Origin: Dyella telluris | GTDB lineage: Bacteria > Pseudomonadota > Gammaproteobacteria > Xanthomonadales > Rhodanobacteraceae | Direction: 5' to 3' | Length of the DNA stretch: 64,000 nucleotides | NCBI RefSeq assembly: GCF_014297575.1 | Contig: NZ_CP060412.1 | Span: 1 to 64,000, forward strand | In this document: in pieces, positions 1-9,190 of the stretch | Layout of the letters: every line of letters starts with the position of its first letter | Numbering within the stretch: the first letter of the stretch is position 1 | Translations under genes and position numbers: made by a program | Notes under the pieces: generated by a model | The model's database searches: none | Seen by the model: only the letters and a program-made list of their open reading frames with translations | What the model was told of the DNA's origin: nothing

Positions 1-31
1 GACTTGCAAACCCGGTACCAAATACCTGAAA

Positions 32-661
32 TCAGGAAGATTTCACCGATTCGACCGCGCGGCGGTCCAGGACCTGATCGATCAGGCCGTACTCCTTGGC
101 CGCCTCGGCGCTCATGAAGCGGTCGCGCTCCATGTCCCGCTCGATCTTCTCCAGGGGCTGGCCGGTGTGCTGAACGTAGATGTCGTTCAGGCGGCGGCGC
201 AGGTACAGGATTTCCTGTGCCTGGATTTCGATGTCGGTCGCCTGGCCGCGGGCACCGCCCGACGGCTGGTGGATCATCACCCGCGAGTTGGGCAGCGAAT
301 AGCGCTTGCCCTTGGCGCCGGCCATCAGCAACAGCGAGGCTGCGCTGCAGGCCTGCCCGATGCACATGGTGCTGACGTCGGGCTTGATGAACTGCATGGT
401 GTCGTAGATCGCCAGCCCGGCGGTGACGGCACCGCCCGGGCTGTTGATGTACAGATGGATGTCCTTGTCCGGGTTTTCGGACTCGAGGAACAGCATCTGC
501 GCGACCAGCAGGTTGGCTACCTGATCGTTCACCTCGCCCACGAGGAAGATCACGCGCTCCTTGAGGAGACGCGAGTAGATGTCGTACGAACGTTCGCCGC
601 GAGCGGTCTGCTCGACGACCATCGGTACAAGGTTGAGGTTCTGGATCGGGTCCATAGCCAT
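32..661 (-). CDS. clpP: ATP-dependent Clp protease proteolytic subunit ClpP
   Basis: ClpP is the serine peptidase that stacks as two heptameric rings and degrades cytosolic proteins unfolded by ClpX or ClpA. The product of 209 residues matches the usual family length. The nucleophile serine lies in [10 protein letters not shown], the catalytic histidine in VMIHQPSGG, and the third member of the triad in the ERDRFMSA segment. The frame is open to 706, but ATG 661 has GGAGAG eight bases upstream and yields [19 protein letters not shown], the normal ClpP N-terminus; ATG 655 is a second option. It follows tig by 37 bases, the conserved tig-clpP order, so clpX would be expected just outside the window. 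Confidence 0.97.
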   Translation of the reverse strand: MAMDPIQNLNLVPMVVEQTARGERSYDIYSRLLKERVIFLVGEVNDQVANLLVAQMLFLESENPDKDIHLYINSPGGAVTAGLAIYDTMQFIKPDVSTMCIGQACSAASLLLMAGAKGKRYSLPNSRVMIHQPSGGARGQATDIEIQAQEILYLRRRLNDIYVQHTGQPLEKIERDMERDRFMSAEAAKEYGLIDQVLDRRAVESVKSS

Positions 662-698
662 GCGTGTCGCTCTCCGGTTAATTCGCCTGAAGGATGCC

Positions 699-1991
699 TC
701 AGGCACTGACCGGGCGCATCACCTCGTCGAAGCCCAGGTTCTGCACGGTGGTCGCGGCGTGATCTGCCACCCACTCTGCCACCTGGTCTTCCATCACGCG
801 GTTCTGCAGCCCTGACATCAGTTGGGGGTCACGGTTGTAAAGTTCAACAACCTTCTCCGGCTCCTCGTACGTCGAGGCAATGGCGGCCAGCTGCTCGGCG
901 ACGCGGCTGCGGTCGATGACCAGCGCCTGCTTGCGGGCGATCTCACCCATCAGCAGACCGGCGACGACGCGCTTGCGGGCGACCGGCGAGGCAGCCTCGA
1001 TCAGCTGCGGCGGCACCTGCTGGCCACGCGGAACGCTGTTCTGGGCCAGGGCATGAGCCTCGGACTGGATCATCACGTTCGGCACGTCCAGGTCCGGATG
1101 CGCGTCGGCCAGCTTCTCGGCCACTTCGGACTTCAGGCGGGCCATCAGGGTGGCCTTCAGCTCGCGCTCGAGGTTGGCGCGCACTTCTTTGCGGAACTGC
1201 TCCAGGTCACCGTCATTGATGCCAAACAGCTGGGCGAACTCGGCGTCCACTTCCGGCAGCTTCGGCTCCTGCACCTTGATGATCTTGAAGTGGCACTGGG
1301 CGGTCTTGCCAGCCAGGCCTTCGTTGCGGAAATCAGCCGGGAATTCGACGTCGGCGTCGAACTCTTCATCGGCCTTGCGACCGGTCAGCACTTCGTCCAG
1401 CGCCTTGAAGAGGTTGCCCGAACCCAGCACGCTGCCGGCACGCTCCAGGCCTTCCGTCGGGAAGCGGTAGTCGCCCGCCTGCGCGGAGTATTCGAACATC
1501 ACGAAGTCACCCTCGGCCGAGGCGCGCTCGACCGGGTCGAAGCTGCGACGCTGCATGCGCAGGGTCTCGATCATCTTCTCGATGTCGGCGTCGCTGACTT
1601 CAGCCACGGGGCGGCTGATCGCGAGCTTGGCAACGTCGATTTCCGGGAATTCCGGCATCACTTCGAAGGTGGCGGTGTAGGCGATTTCGCCATTTTCCGG
1701 ACGGCCCGTGGTGTCGATCGACGGGTTGGCGATCGGACGCAGGTTTTCCTGGTTGACGGCCTCACGCAGCGTGCTGCCGATCAGGTCGGAGAGCACTTCA
1801 CCACGCACCTGGTCACCGAAACGCTGCTGGATCACCGCGGTCGGCACCTTGCCCGGACGGAAGCCCTTGAGGCGCACGGTGCGACCCATTTCGGCGATGC
1901 GCGCGCTGACCTGCGACTCGAAGCGCTCCGCGGGGAACTTCACCGTGAGCTTGCGCTCGAGCTTGCCGACGTTTTCAACCGAAACCTGCAT
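699..1991 (-). CDS. tig: Trigger factor, ribosome-associated chaperone and peptidyl-prolyl isomerase
   Basis: Trigger factor docks at the ribosome exit tunnel and shields nascent chains. The protein is 430 residues, the usual length. The N-terminal ribosome-binding domain carries the signature region GFRPGKVP (about residues 45-52). A central FKBP-type domain (EGDFVMFEY region) and a helical C-terminal chaperone domain follow. The frame is open further upstream to 2108, but ATG 1991 begins [17 protein letters not shown], the canonical start, and has AGGAG five bases upstream. The extra upstream residues would run back into the leader next to tRNA-Leu. It is probably cotranscribed with clpP. 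Confidence 0.97.
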   Translation of the reverse strand: MQVSVENVGKLERKLTVKFPAERFESQVSARIAEMGRTVRLKGFRPGKVPTAVIQQRFGDQVRGEVLSDLIGSTLREAVNQENLRPIANPSIDTTGRPENGEIAYTATFEVMPEFPEIDVAKLAISRPVAEVSDADIEKMIETLRMQRRSFDPVERASAEGDFVMFEYSAQAGDYRFPTEGLERAGSVLGSGNLFKALDEVLTGRKADEEFDADVEFPADFRNEGLAGKTAQCHFKIIKVQEPKLPEVDAEFAQLFGINDGDLEQFRKEVRANLERELKATLMARLKSEVAEKLADAHPDLDVPNVMIQSEAHALAQNSVPRGQQVPPQLIEAASPVARKRVVAGLLMGEIARKQALVIDRSRVAEQLAAIASTYEEPEKVVELYNRDPQLMSGLQNRVMEDQVAEWVADHAATTVQNLGFDEVMRPVSA

Positions 1992-2078
1992 GACGTCTCC
2001 TGGTGTAACGGTAAGGGCGCCCGTCAAAGGCGCCTGGCGGCCCCTGGCCGCCTGCAAAAAAGAAAAAACCATAAGGGA

Positions 2079-2163
2079 TGGTGCGAAAGGAGGGACTCGA
2101 ACCCTCACGGGGTTACCCGCTGGAACCTAAATCCAGTGCGTCTACCAATTCCGCCACTTTCGC
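2079..2163 (-). tRNA. tRNA-Leu (anticodon UAG)
   Basis: Read on the minus strand, the gene begins GCGAAAGTGGCGGAATTGG. Its acceptor stem GCGAAAG pairs with CTTTCGC. The anticodon stem CTGGA/TCCAG encloses the loop TTTAGGT, giving anticodon TAG. There is a long variable arm (class II tRNA), a normal TTCGAGT T-loop, and an encoded 3' CCA. The gene is 85 bases long and lies just upstream of tig on the same strand. Confidence 0.96.
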
Positions 2164-2408
2164 ATCAGAACAACCAAGAGGAAGTGTCCGCAAGCCTCGG
2201 ATTCACAAGGAAATAAAAGGATGGAAAACCCTTCATGCCCCGCCCCGCCAGCTCCCGGGCGCTCCGCCCCTAAGTCGATGATTCCCTTACACGAAAGCGG
2301 GTCATTTTACGGTTCGTGCAGGGGCCAGCACAAGCGGGGGAACGCGGCTGGCCCAAAGGTCTCCAGGTGCCTGCGACACGGCCATCCCGGCTCGTCCAGA
2401 CCCTGCGT

Positions 2409-4352
2409 TCAAAGCTCGCGCAAGACCCGGATGCCCACGCGTCCGCTGCGCACGCTGGCGTCCGCGCCCTGCCGGTAGGCCGAGCGCACCTGGTCCGGCG
2501 AGCTGCCCCATGAACCGCCACGCACCACCCGGCTGCCACACCCCGGATTGACCCAGGCGCTGCCGTCGCGAGGGGCGCGCAGGTAGCTGTCGTGCCAGCA
2601 GTCCTGGACCCATTCCGACACGTTGCCATCCATGTCGTACAGGCCAAAGGGATTGGCCGCGAAGCTCATCGCCGGCGCCGGCCCCCAGAAGCCGTCGCGA
2701 TAACCTTGGAAGGCATTGCTCCAGCGGCGCCCACTCGGCGAGCGGTCTCCGGAACCCGTGAGATTCTCCACTTTGCTGCTGGGCGCGCCATCGCCCCACC
2801 AATAACGTGTGGTGGTGCCGCCCCTCAGGGCGTACTCGAACTCGGCCTCGCTGGGCAACCGGTAGGTCTTGCCAGTGCGCTGGCTAAGCCAGTCCACGTA
2901 AGCCTTAGCGTCATTCCAGGACACATTGACCACCGGCAGGCGGTTGTCTGCATTGCGTCCCGCATAATCGGTCTGCCAGCCGGCGCTGGTGTCGTCGCGC
3001 ATGGCGCCCGAGCCCTCGTCATACACGCTGGCTCCACCCAGCTTCACCGAGTCGGGCTGGTAGCCACTGGCGCGGACGAACTCCCGGAACTGCCCCACCG
3101 TGACGGACGTGCGTGACAAGGCAAAACCCTTGGAAATCGTGACTTCGTGCTGCGGGGTTTCGGCATCTTCGCGGCCGGTCTCGCCATCCGGGGCACCCAT
3201 CTGGAAGCTGCCCGTCGGCACGACCACCATGGAGGGCGCCTGTCCGGGAATGTCGGCAAAGCGGTCGGAGAAGACCTGCCCGGGCTTGTAACTCGCGTAC
3301 AGGCGTGCGTTGGTGATGCGCTCGCCGAAATCAGCCAGTCCGGCCAGATCCGGGCTGATCGCCTTGGCCTGGTCCGCCAGCTGCTGGGCCAGGGCCAGGT
3401 TGCCCGAGTCGAGCGCTGAACGCGCCTGTGCCAGCAGGCCATTGGCGCGTCCCTGCCGCAAGCTGTCCACGCGACCGTGCACGTCGCGCAGCGCCTGCGA
3501 ATCGGGGGCGATCTGCGCGGCCTCGGCCAGGGCCTCATCCGCCGCCTTGAAATCGTTCTGCGCGATGGCAGCCAGCGCCCGGTCGAGGATCACGCGCTGC
3601 ACCTGCAGGGTTCCCTGCGCGGCCACTGCATTGTCCGGGTCGAGCTGCTGCACCTGGCGATAAATCTCCATCGCGTTATTGCCGGTCGGCTGGTCGGCAT
3701 TCCCCTGCTGCAGCAGCGTGGCCGCCTTGGCCAGCAAGGGCCTGACCTGGGACAGCGTCTTCAGCTTGGCCTGCAGCTGGTTCACGTCATCCCCGGAATC
3801 GGGAATGAGCTTGAGGCTGTCGAGCAGATCGCTGGCCGACTCCGCATCGCCCACGGCAAGATCCTGGTTGATCTCCGCTTCCAGGCGGGCACGCACTTCG
3901 AACAGGCCCTGTGCGGCACGACGACTATCGGGCTTGTCCTTGAGCGCCTGCCCGAACAACGCCGCGGCACTGTTCTCGTCCCCTGCCAGCTGTCCCGCCT
4001 TCAGGGCCTTGGCCGCGCGCGTGATCAGGGCATCGACCTCCGGCGTATCCGCGCTCAGCTGTTCGGGGAGGTTCGTGTTTTTCTTGCTCAACCGCGCCAC
4101 CACCACATCGGTGGGAGCCAGCGTCAACGGCGGGCCCGCATCCACCTCGCTCGGCTCGGGCAAATGCAACGATGCCGTCGGCGCCGCGGCAGTAGCCGGC
4201 CCCAGGTTCATCGCCCGGTGCGAAGGAGCGGACGAGGGCTCGACGTGGAACACGCGCGGGAAGAAGTGATAGACGAGGGCGAGCGCCAGCACGACGACAC
4301 CCACGGCACCACCGAGGGATCGCTGTCGTCGTACGGTTTCCTTGCTCGGCAT
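2409..4352 (-). CDS. Membrane-anchored protein with C-terminal FGE/SUMF1-type domain
   Basis: This is a 647-residue protein. Residues about 13-30 form one transmembrane helix (VGVVVLALALVYHFF), which should place the rest in the periplasm. The middle is a long alpha-helical region that looks like degenerate TPR repeats. The last ~230 residues form a formylglycine-generating-enzyme-like domain, from MVVVPTGSFQMGAPDGE through RLPSEAEFEYALRGG and GNVSEWVQDCW to RVVRGGSWGS. The segment where catalytic FGEs carry their active cysteine reads SAYRQGAD, without cysteine, so sulfatase maturation is unlikely. Such domains often serve as binding or scaffold modules. The frame extends to 4589, but ATG 4352 directly precedes the charged N-terminus and membrane helix. 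It is divergent from rnd. The family call is firm; the role is unknown. Confidence 0.85.
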   Translation of the reverse strand: MPSKETVRRQRSLGGAVGVVVLALALVYHFFPRVFHVEPSSAPSHRAMNLGPATAAAPTASLHLPEPSEVDAGPPLTLAPTDVVVARLSKKNTNLPEQLSADTPEVDALITRAAKALKAGQLAGDENSAAALFGQALKDKPDSRRAAQGLFEVRARLEAEINQDLAVGDAESASDLLDSLKLIPDSGDDVNQLQAKLKTLSQVRPLLAKAATLLQQGNADQPTGNNAMEIYRQVQQLDPDNAVAAQGTLQVQRVILDRALAAIAQNDFKAADEALAEAAQIAPDSQALRDVHGRVDSLRQGRANGLLAQARSALDSGNLALAQQLADQAKAISPDLAGLADFGERITNARLYASYKPGQVFSDRFADIPGQAPSMVVVPTGSFQMGAPDGETGREDAETPQHEVTISKGFALSRTSVTVGQFREFVRASGYQPDSVKLGGASVYDEGSGAMRDDTSAGWQTDYAGRNADNRLPVVNVSWNDAKAYVDWLSQRTGKTYRLPSEAEFEYALRGGTTTRYWWGDGAPSSKVENLTGSGDRSPSGRRWSNAFQGYRDGFWGPAPAMSFAANPFGLYDMDGNVSEWVQDCWHDSYLRAPRDGSAWVNPGCGSRVVRGGSWGSSPDQVRSAYRQGADASVRSGRVGIRVLREL

Positions 4353-4458
4353 GTTGGGCGTCCCTGGGCGGCCTGCTATGGTGCGCAATCTAAACCTTAG
4401 GCACAAACCGATGTCAGGACAATGCACTCGTGCAAGTCCGGCATCGCCAGGAAGACGC

Positions 4459-5577
4459 ATGCAACAAGATTCCTCCCTAGCGCCCCACGCCGACTGGATC
4501 CAGCGGCGCGAAGACCTGCAGGCCTGGCTCGCCGAACTGCCGGGCGATGCCGCGCTGGGCTTCGACACCGAGTTCATGCGCCGGAACACCTTCTATCCGC
4601 AGCTGGCACTCATCCAGCTGGGTTGGAATGGTCGCTACGCCCTGGTGGACCCACTGGCTTTCGACATCAACGATGCGCTGCGCCCGCTGATTGGCGAGGG
4701 CAACGCCGTCACCGTGATGCACAGCGCCAGCGAGGATCTGGAAGCCCTTTCACCGCTGCTGCCCCACGGCCCGCGCCAACTGTTCGATACGCAGATCGCC
4801 GCCGCGTTCGTCGGCATGGGGTTGGGCATCAGTTACCGCGCCCTGGTGGCCGAGCTCGCCGGCGCGGAACTGGACAAGGGCGAAACCCGCTCGGACTGGC
4901 TGCAGCGACCGCTCACCGATTCGCAGCGCGTCTACGCCACGCTCGACGTGGTGTACCTGAAGACGGTGCACGAGCAGCTGGCCGAACGACTCGCCCAGCG
5001 TGATCGCACGGCATGGCACGCCGAAGACTGCGAGCGGCTCAAGCAGCGCGCATGCTATCGCGAGGGCGATCCGCAACCCCAGCGCGGCTTTCGCAGCGCG
5101 TCCGAATGGCGCCCGGAGCAACAAGCCCTGCTCCGCCGCGTGCTGTTGTGGCGCGACCAGTCCGCCCGCTCGCTGGATCGTCCGCGACCGTGGCTGCTCG
5201 AAGACGCCGCGGCCATGAGCCTGGCCCAGCAGCCGCCGCGTTCCGCCCGTGAGCTGGAGGAACGCACGCGTGGACAGCGCGCGCTGCGTTCACCGCAACG
5301 CGTGGAGTTGCTCGACCTACTGCAACGTCCGGTCGATGCCGATGAAATTTCCGCCACCGGCCCCATCCTCGAATCGCCCCAGGGCGAAGCCAAGCGCGCG
5401 CTTGCGGCCATGAAGGACAGCGTGGACAAGCACGCCGAGCAGCTCGAACTACCCCCTGGCCTGCTGTGCCCGCGCAAGGTGCTGGAGGAGTACGTCGTCA
5501 CTGCCGAATGGCCCGATTTCCTGGAAGGCTGGCGACGTGGCGTCCTGTTCGAACCCTTGAGCAGCCTGCTTCCCTGA
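4459..5577 (+). CDS. rnd: Ribonuclease D
   Basis: RNase D is a 3'-5' exoribonuclease that trims tRNA precursors and other stable RNAs. The product is 372 residues. The DEDDy motifs are visible: Exo I in [15 protein letters not shown], Exo II in [10 protein letters not shown], and Exo III with its tyrosine in [11 protein letters not shown]-terminal HRDC region follows (about residues 215-290). ATG 4459 was chosen because AGGAAG lies six bases upstream, although the frame is open to 4342. It is divergent from the FGE-domain gene and is followed closely by tRNA-Ala. Confidence 0.93.
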   Translation: MQQDSSLAPHADWIQRREDLQAWLAELPGDAALGFDTEFMRRNTFYPQLALIQLGWNGRYALVDPLAFDINDALRPLIGEGNAVTVMHSASEDLEALSPLLPHGPRQLFDTQIAAAFVGMGLGISYRALVAELAGAELDKGETRSDWLQRPLTDSQRVYATLDVVYLKTVHEQLAERLAQRDRTAWHAEDCERLKQRACYREGDPQPQRGFRSASEWRPEQQALLRRVLLWRDQSARSLDRPRPWLLEDAAAMSLAQQPPRSARELEERTRGQRALRSPQRVELLDLLQRPVDADEISATGPILESPQGEAKRALAAMKDSVDKHAEQLELPPGLLCPRKVLEEYVVTAEWPDFLEGWRRGVLFEPLSSLLP

Positions 5578-5635
5578 GCCTGCGCCGGGGGCTTGGCGAG
5601 CGCCGGAGTTCGCTGCTACCATCAATGGCTCGTGT

Positions 5636-5711
<76 letters not shown>

Positions 5712-5725
5712 CTCAGACAACACCG

Positions 5726-5768
5726 AACAGCGCTTTATGCCTTGCGGCGTGAAGCGCTGTTTTGTTTT
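5726..5768 (+). terminator. Rho-independent terminator after tRNA-Ala
   Basis: A 10-base perfect stem, AACAGCGCTT (5726-5735) against AAGCGCTGTT (5752-5761), encloses a 16-base loop and is followed by a T-rich tract, TTGTTTTG. It lies 15 bases beyond the tRNA CCA end and would end its transcript. Confidence 0.8.
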
Positions 5769-5829
5769 GGGCGTTCCGCACCGATGGCGAAGCCGTGATG
5801 ACGCGCTCCGCCAACCGGATTGATGGCCG

Positions 5830-6717
5830 TCAGTTGACCAGCGGCGGCTCGCTGAGGGCCGGGCGCCGCACGCTCAACGCCGTGCCGGCAGCCGCCACGA
5901 TGATCGCCACGATGGCCGTCCATTGCAGAAGGCTCAGGCGTTCACCCAGCAGCATCACGCCCGCCATCGCCGCCACGGCTGGCTCCAGGCTCAACAGGGT
6001 GCTGAAAGTGCGCGCAGGCAGTCGCGTCAGCGACACCATTTCCAGCGAATACGGCAAGGCCGAGCTGAGCACGGCCACGCCCAGCGCGTAGGGCAGCAGC
6101 GAGGGAGAAAACAACGCACTTCCCGCATGCGCCACGCCAAACGGAATGGCGAGCAAGGCCCCGATCGACGTACCCCAAGTCACGGCATCGCCCCCATGAG
6201 CCTCGCCCGCCTTCTTTCCGAACACGATGTACAGCGCCCAGCCCAGCCCGGCAGCCAGCGCATACATCACGCCCACGGGATCAAGCGATTGCACCTCGCC
6301 GCGCAGTGGCAACAACAGGAGCAGGCCCGCAACCACCAGGGCGATCCACACGAAATCGATCAGGCGACGCGAACTGAACAGCGCCAGCGCCAACGGGCCA
6401 GTGAACTCCAGCGCCACCGCGATGCCCAGCGGAATCGAGCGCAGCGACATGTAGAACACCAGGTTCATCGCGCCCATCGATAGCCCATAGGCCCACAGCG
6501 AGCGCCAGTTCGTCCCTGCCCCCACCCGTCGCCACGGGCGGCGCCAGAGCAGCAGGATCAGCGCACTCAGGCCCAGACGATAAGCGGTTGCGCCCTGCGC
6601 ACCCACCGCCGGAAACAGGTGCTTGGCCAGCGACGCACCGCACTGATAGGACACCATGCTGATCAGCAATGCACCGATCGCGAGCGCGACCGGACCGAGC
6701 GTCGAACGAGAGGACAT
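5830..6717 (-). CDS. EamA/DMT-family transporter, RhtA-like
   Basis: This is a 295-residue inner-membrane protein with about ten hydrophobic segments arranged as two repeated five-helix EamA halves. The N-terminal sequence (SYQCGASLAKHLFPAVGAQG) and overall length resemble RhtA/YbiF-type exporters of threonine, homoserine and related metabolites. The substrate cannot be read from sequence. The gene stands alone, is divergent from the DUF2076 gene, and faces the tRNA-Ala terminator at its 3' end. The start MSSRSTLGP at 6717 is the only sensible one. Confidence 0.85.
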   Translation of the reverse strand: MSSRSTLGPVALAIGALLISMVSYQCGASLAKHLFPAVGAQGATAYRLGLSALILLLWRRPWRRVGAGTNWRSLWAYGLSMGAMNLVFYMSLRSIPLGIAVALEFTGPLALALFSSRRLIDFVWIALVVAGLLLLLPLRGEVQSLDPVGVMYALAAGLGWALYIVFGKKAGEAHGGDAVTWGTSIGALLAIPFGVAHAGSALFSPSLLPYALGVAVLSSALPYSLEMVSLTRLPARTFSTLLSLEPAVAAMAGVMLLGERLSLLQWTAIVAIIVAAAGTALSVRRPALSEPPLVN

Positions 6718-7006
6718 GGGGACGGCCGCGAGGAAGCAATGCGCCCATGATGCCTGCAGCTATTTGCGAAGCCCACACCCCTGCCCGCTTCCGAAACGCT
6801 GCTGCTGACAGGTGATGTCAGTAATCCAGGCGTGCGCCCCATCATGCCTCTGGTCGAAAGAGCTTGCGCATTCGCTGACTGCAAGGAAAACGACAGCGGC
6901 CTGGGCCTTGATGTCACGCGTGGCGGTCACACTTCCGGCACTGCAGCCCCAACAAAACGGCCGCCACAGTATTCGTTACTTGCCGTCCCACGGAGATTCG
7001 CCAGTC

Positions 7007-7690
7007 ATGACCCCGCAGGAACAACAGCTCATCGATGATTTTCTCCAGCGCCTTGTCGCCGCTGGCAGCGTGGCCAAGGACGCACAGGCCGACGCGCTGA
7101 TCCGCCAGCGACTGGCCGCGCAGCCCGACGCCCTGTATCTGCTGGTACAGCGCAGCTTGCTGCAGCAACAGGCGCTCGACAGTGCCAAGGCGCAGATCGC
7201 TCAACTGCAGGCCCAGCTTGCCGGCCAGCAGGGCGGCGGGAGTTTCCTCGGTGGCCAGCCGGCACCGGCCTGGGGCGCCGCACCGCCGCCGATGCCTCAG
7301 CAACCCATGCCCCAGCAAGCCATGCCGCAACAGGCCCCGCCAAGCTGGCGTGACCGCCTGTTCGGCAGCGCACCGGCGCAGCCGGCACCGGCCGCGCCAT
7401 CCTTCCTTTCGCAGGCAGCCACCACCGCCGCCGGCGTGGCGGGCGGCATGTTCCTGTTCGACGGCATCGAGAACCTGCTGGGCGGCGGCCACCATGGCGG
7501 TGGCTTCTTCGGTGGCGGCGGACAGCCGACGGTGGTGGAGAACATCACCGAGAACAACACCTACTACGACGACAACAACGATCGCCTTGGCGATCACCGC
7601 GATCGCGACGACTTCGCCTCGAACGATTTCTCGTCGAACAACGACTTCGACGATAGCGACGGCGGATTCGACGACAACAACTGGGCGTAA
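7007..7690 (+). CDS. DUF2076 family protein
   Basis: The product is 227 residues. The N-terminal helical region begins MTPQEQQLIDDFLQRL and continues with a coiled-coil-like stretch rich in Gln, Ala and Leu to about residue 70; this is characteristic of the DUF2076 family. A Pro/Gln/Met-rich linker, an Ala/Gly segment, a Gly/His patch (GGGHHGGGFFGGG) and a very acidic Asp/Asn-rich tail follow. The start is ATG 7007 with GGAGA upstream; the frame is open to 6812, but the upstream part has no family similarity. Function is unknown; family members are often linked to the cell envelope. It converges with the Sel1 gene on a shared terminator. Confidence 0.8.
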   Translation: MTPQEQQLIDDFLQRLVAAGSVAKDAQADALIRQRLAAQPDALYLLVQRSLLQQQALDSAKAQIAQLQAQLAGQQGGGSFLGGQPAPAWGAAPPPMPQQPMPQQAMPQQAPPSWRDRLFGSAPAQPAPAAPSFLSQAATTAAGVAGGMFLFDGIENLLGGGHHGGGFFGGGGQPTVVENITENNTYYDDNNDRLGDHRDRDDFASNDFSSNNDFDDSDGGFDDNNWA

Positions 7691-7707
7691 GCTCAGCCTG
7701 CACCACG

Positions 7708-7738
7708 GAACGCCTCCCTTGCGGAGGCGTTCTTATAC
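7708..7738. terminator. Bidirectional terminator between convergent genes
   Basis: A perfect 10-base stem, GAACGCCTCC (7708-7717) with GGAGGCGTTC (7723-7732), has a 5-base loop and is followed by TTATA. It lies between the DUF2076 gene and the convergent Sel1-repeat gene and overlaps the latter's stop codon. Because both genes point at it, it probably serves both strands, although the T-tract is short. Confidence 0.6.
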
Positions 7739-8458
7739 CGGGGCCAGGGTCGCCAGTGCGCGCAACTCCGGATGCGTCGAGCGGGACAGGTCTTCGCGCA
7801 GCGCGTCGGCGAAGTACGCGGGCGACGCAACCAGCACGCGACGCAACAAGGCGCTGGCTTCCTCGATGCGCCCCTGCTCGGCAAGCACCGACGCCCAGCT
7901 GCATTGCCCGCGGTAATCGCCCTTTTCCGCCGAGCAGCGATACAACTCGCGCGCACGCTCCGCATCGACCTCGGTTTCCCAACCGAACTCGTAGTACTGC
8001 CCCAGAAAATGCATGGCGCGGGCATGTCCCAGCTCCGCCGCACGGGCAAACCACTGAAACGCGGCGGCACGGTCAGCCTTCACGCCGCGACCGTTGGCCA
8101 GCACGTGCGCAAAGTTGTACATGCCCCAGTCGGAACCATGCGTGGCCGCCTCGCGATACCACACCGCGGCCAGCTCGGGATCGGCCGCACCACCCCACCC
8201 GTTTTCCAGGCAGCGCCCCAGCATGTTCATGGCCATGGCATCGCCCTGGTGCGCCGCATGCTGGAACCAGTAGCGCGCCTCCGCGCCATTGCGCTCGCAG
8301 CCGATGCCTTCCAGGTGCATCTGACCAAGAGCCAGCTGCGACGCGCTGTCGCCGGCCAGCGCCTGCACCCGCAACATGCCAAGCGCGCGGGCAGGATCGC
8401 TCCGCAGCAGCTGCGGAAAACCATCGTTGGGATTGGCGACGCTATGTATTGCCGTCAT
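7733..8458 (-). CDS. Sel1-repeat (SLR/TPR-like) protein of the iron-uptake operon
   Basis: This is a 241-residue alpha-solenoid protein with several Sel1-like repeats. Typical repeat cores are SQLALGQMHLEGIGCERNG, AMNMLGRCLENGWG and AMHFLGQYYEFGW. No signal peptide is evident, so it is probably cytosolic and protein-binding. Its ATG at 8458 overlaps the TGA of the upstream dioxygenase gene (ATGA), which favours translational coupling; a GTG at 8470 is an alternative start. Receptor, PKHD hydroxylase and Sel1 protein recur together in proteobacterial iron loci (PiuA/PiuC type). The exact role of the Sel1 member is unknown. Confidence 0.88.
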   Translation of the reverse strand: MTAIHSVANPNDGFPQLLRSDPARALGMLRVQALAGDSASQLALGQMHLEGIGCERNGAEARYWFQHAAHQGDAMAMNMLGRCLENGWGGAADPELAAVWYREAATHGSDWGMYNFAHVLANGRGVKADRAAAFQWFARAAELGHARAMHFLGQYYEFGWETEVDAERARELYRCSAEKGDYRGQCSWASVLAEQGRIEEASALLRRVLVASPAYFADALREDLSRSTHPELRALATLAPV

Positions 8459-9120
8459 GTTTCGGACCACGTGCGCAACAGGTTGTGATAAACGCCGGTC
8501 AGGCGCAGAACGTCCGCCTGCGGCGCCTCCGCCTGCGCCAGGCTCTGGATGGATACATCCAGTTCCAGCAACAGGCGACGCTGCGCTTCGTCGCGCACAA
8601 GGCTCTGGATCCAGAGCTGCGCTTCCACCCGCTCGCCACGCAATACGGGCTCCACGCGATGCAGGCTGCTGGCCGGATAAAGAATCATGTCGCCAGCGGC
8701 AAGGCGCACCGTGTGCGAGCCGTAGGTATCCTCGACGACCATGTCGCCACCGTCGTACTCGTCCGGGCCACTGAAGAACAGTACGGCCAACAAGTCCGTG
8801 CGGATCGTCGCACCGTCACCGGTGCCGCGGTCGATGCGAATGGCGTTATCCACGCGGGCGCCCGACGACTGCCCCGGTCGATAGCCACGGAACTGCGGCG
8901 GAGAGATGTGACGCGGCAAGGCGCCGGCAAAAAAGGTGGTATTGCGATGGAGCGCCGCGCTCACCAGCGCATCCAGCTCCCGCGCTTCGGCGCTGTCACC
9001 AGGCAGTTGCCGGCCGTGGCCTGCCGCAGCCCCATCCTCGTTCCACGAAGCCTGCGCAAGGCGTTGCCGGCCTTGGGCGAGCTCGTCGGCATTCAATACA
9101 TCGGGAACGTGGAGCAGCAT
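8455..9120 (-). CDS. PKHD-type Fe(II)/2-oxoglutarate-dependent hydroxylase (PiuC/YbiX-like)
   Basis: The product is 221 residues, close to the ~226 of the family. It begins MLLHVPDVLNADEL, and the prolyl-4-hydroxylase-like jelly roll includes the segment ALPRHISPPQFRGYRPGQ. Probable iron ligands are in the ...TDLLAVLFFSG region and in the later His of PASSLHRVEPVLRGER, with the following Arg as a candidate 2-oxoglutarate ligand. Family members sit next to catecholate siderophore receptors and are induced by iron starvation; their substrate is unproven. ATG 9120 has AGGAA upstream, although the frame is open to 9300. It lies between the receptor gene and the Sel1 gene. Confidence 0.9.
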   Translation of the reverse strand: MLLHVPDVLNADELAQGRQRLAQASWNEDGAAAGHGRQLPGDSAEARELDALVSAALHRNTTFFAGALPRHISPPQFRGYRPGQSSGARVDNAIRIDRGTGDGATIRTDLLAVLFFSGPDEYDGGDMVVEDTYGSHTVRLAAGDMILYPASSLHRVEPVLRGERVEAQLWIQSLVRDEAQRRLLLELDVSIQSLAQAEAPQADVLRLTGVYHNLLRTWSET

Positions 9121-9190
9121 TGCATTTCCTGTCTTGACCCATCGGTCGCACCCTCCGGACCGAAAGGCGCGACCGTGCCGTGTGACCGTA

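Noticed and set aside
2037..2053. GGCGGCC/GGCCGCC hairpin near tRNA-Leu
   Set aside because: The nearby A/T tract is on the wrong side for a terminator of either neighbour; it may be a chance GC palindrome in the tig leader.
822..2216. Long + strand open frame opposite trigger factor
   Set aside because: It is the antisense shadow of tig in high-GC DNA; the minus strand encodes a complete, recognisable Tig with its own ribosome site.
6812..7006. Upstream extension of the DUF2076 gene
   Set aside because: The extension lacks family similarity, and the internal ATG 7007 has a ribosome site and the family N-terminus.
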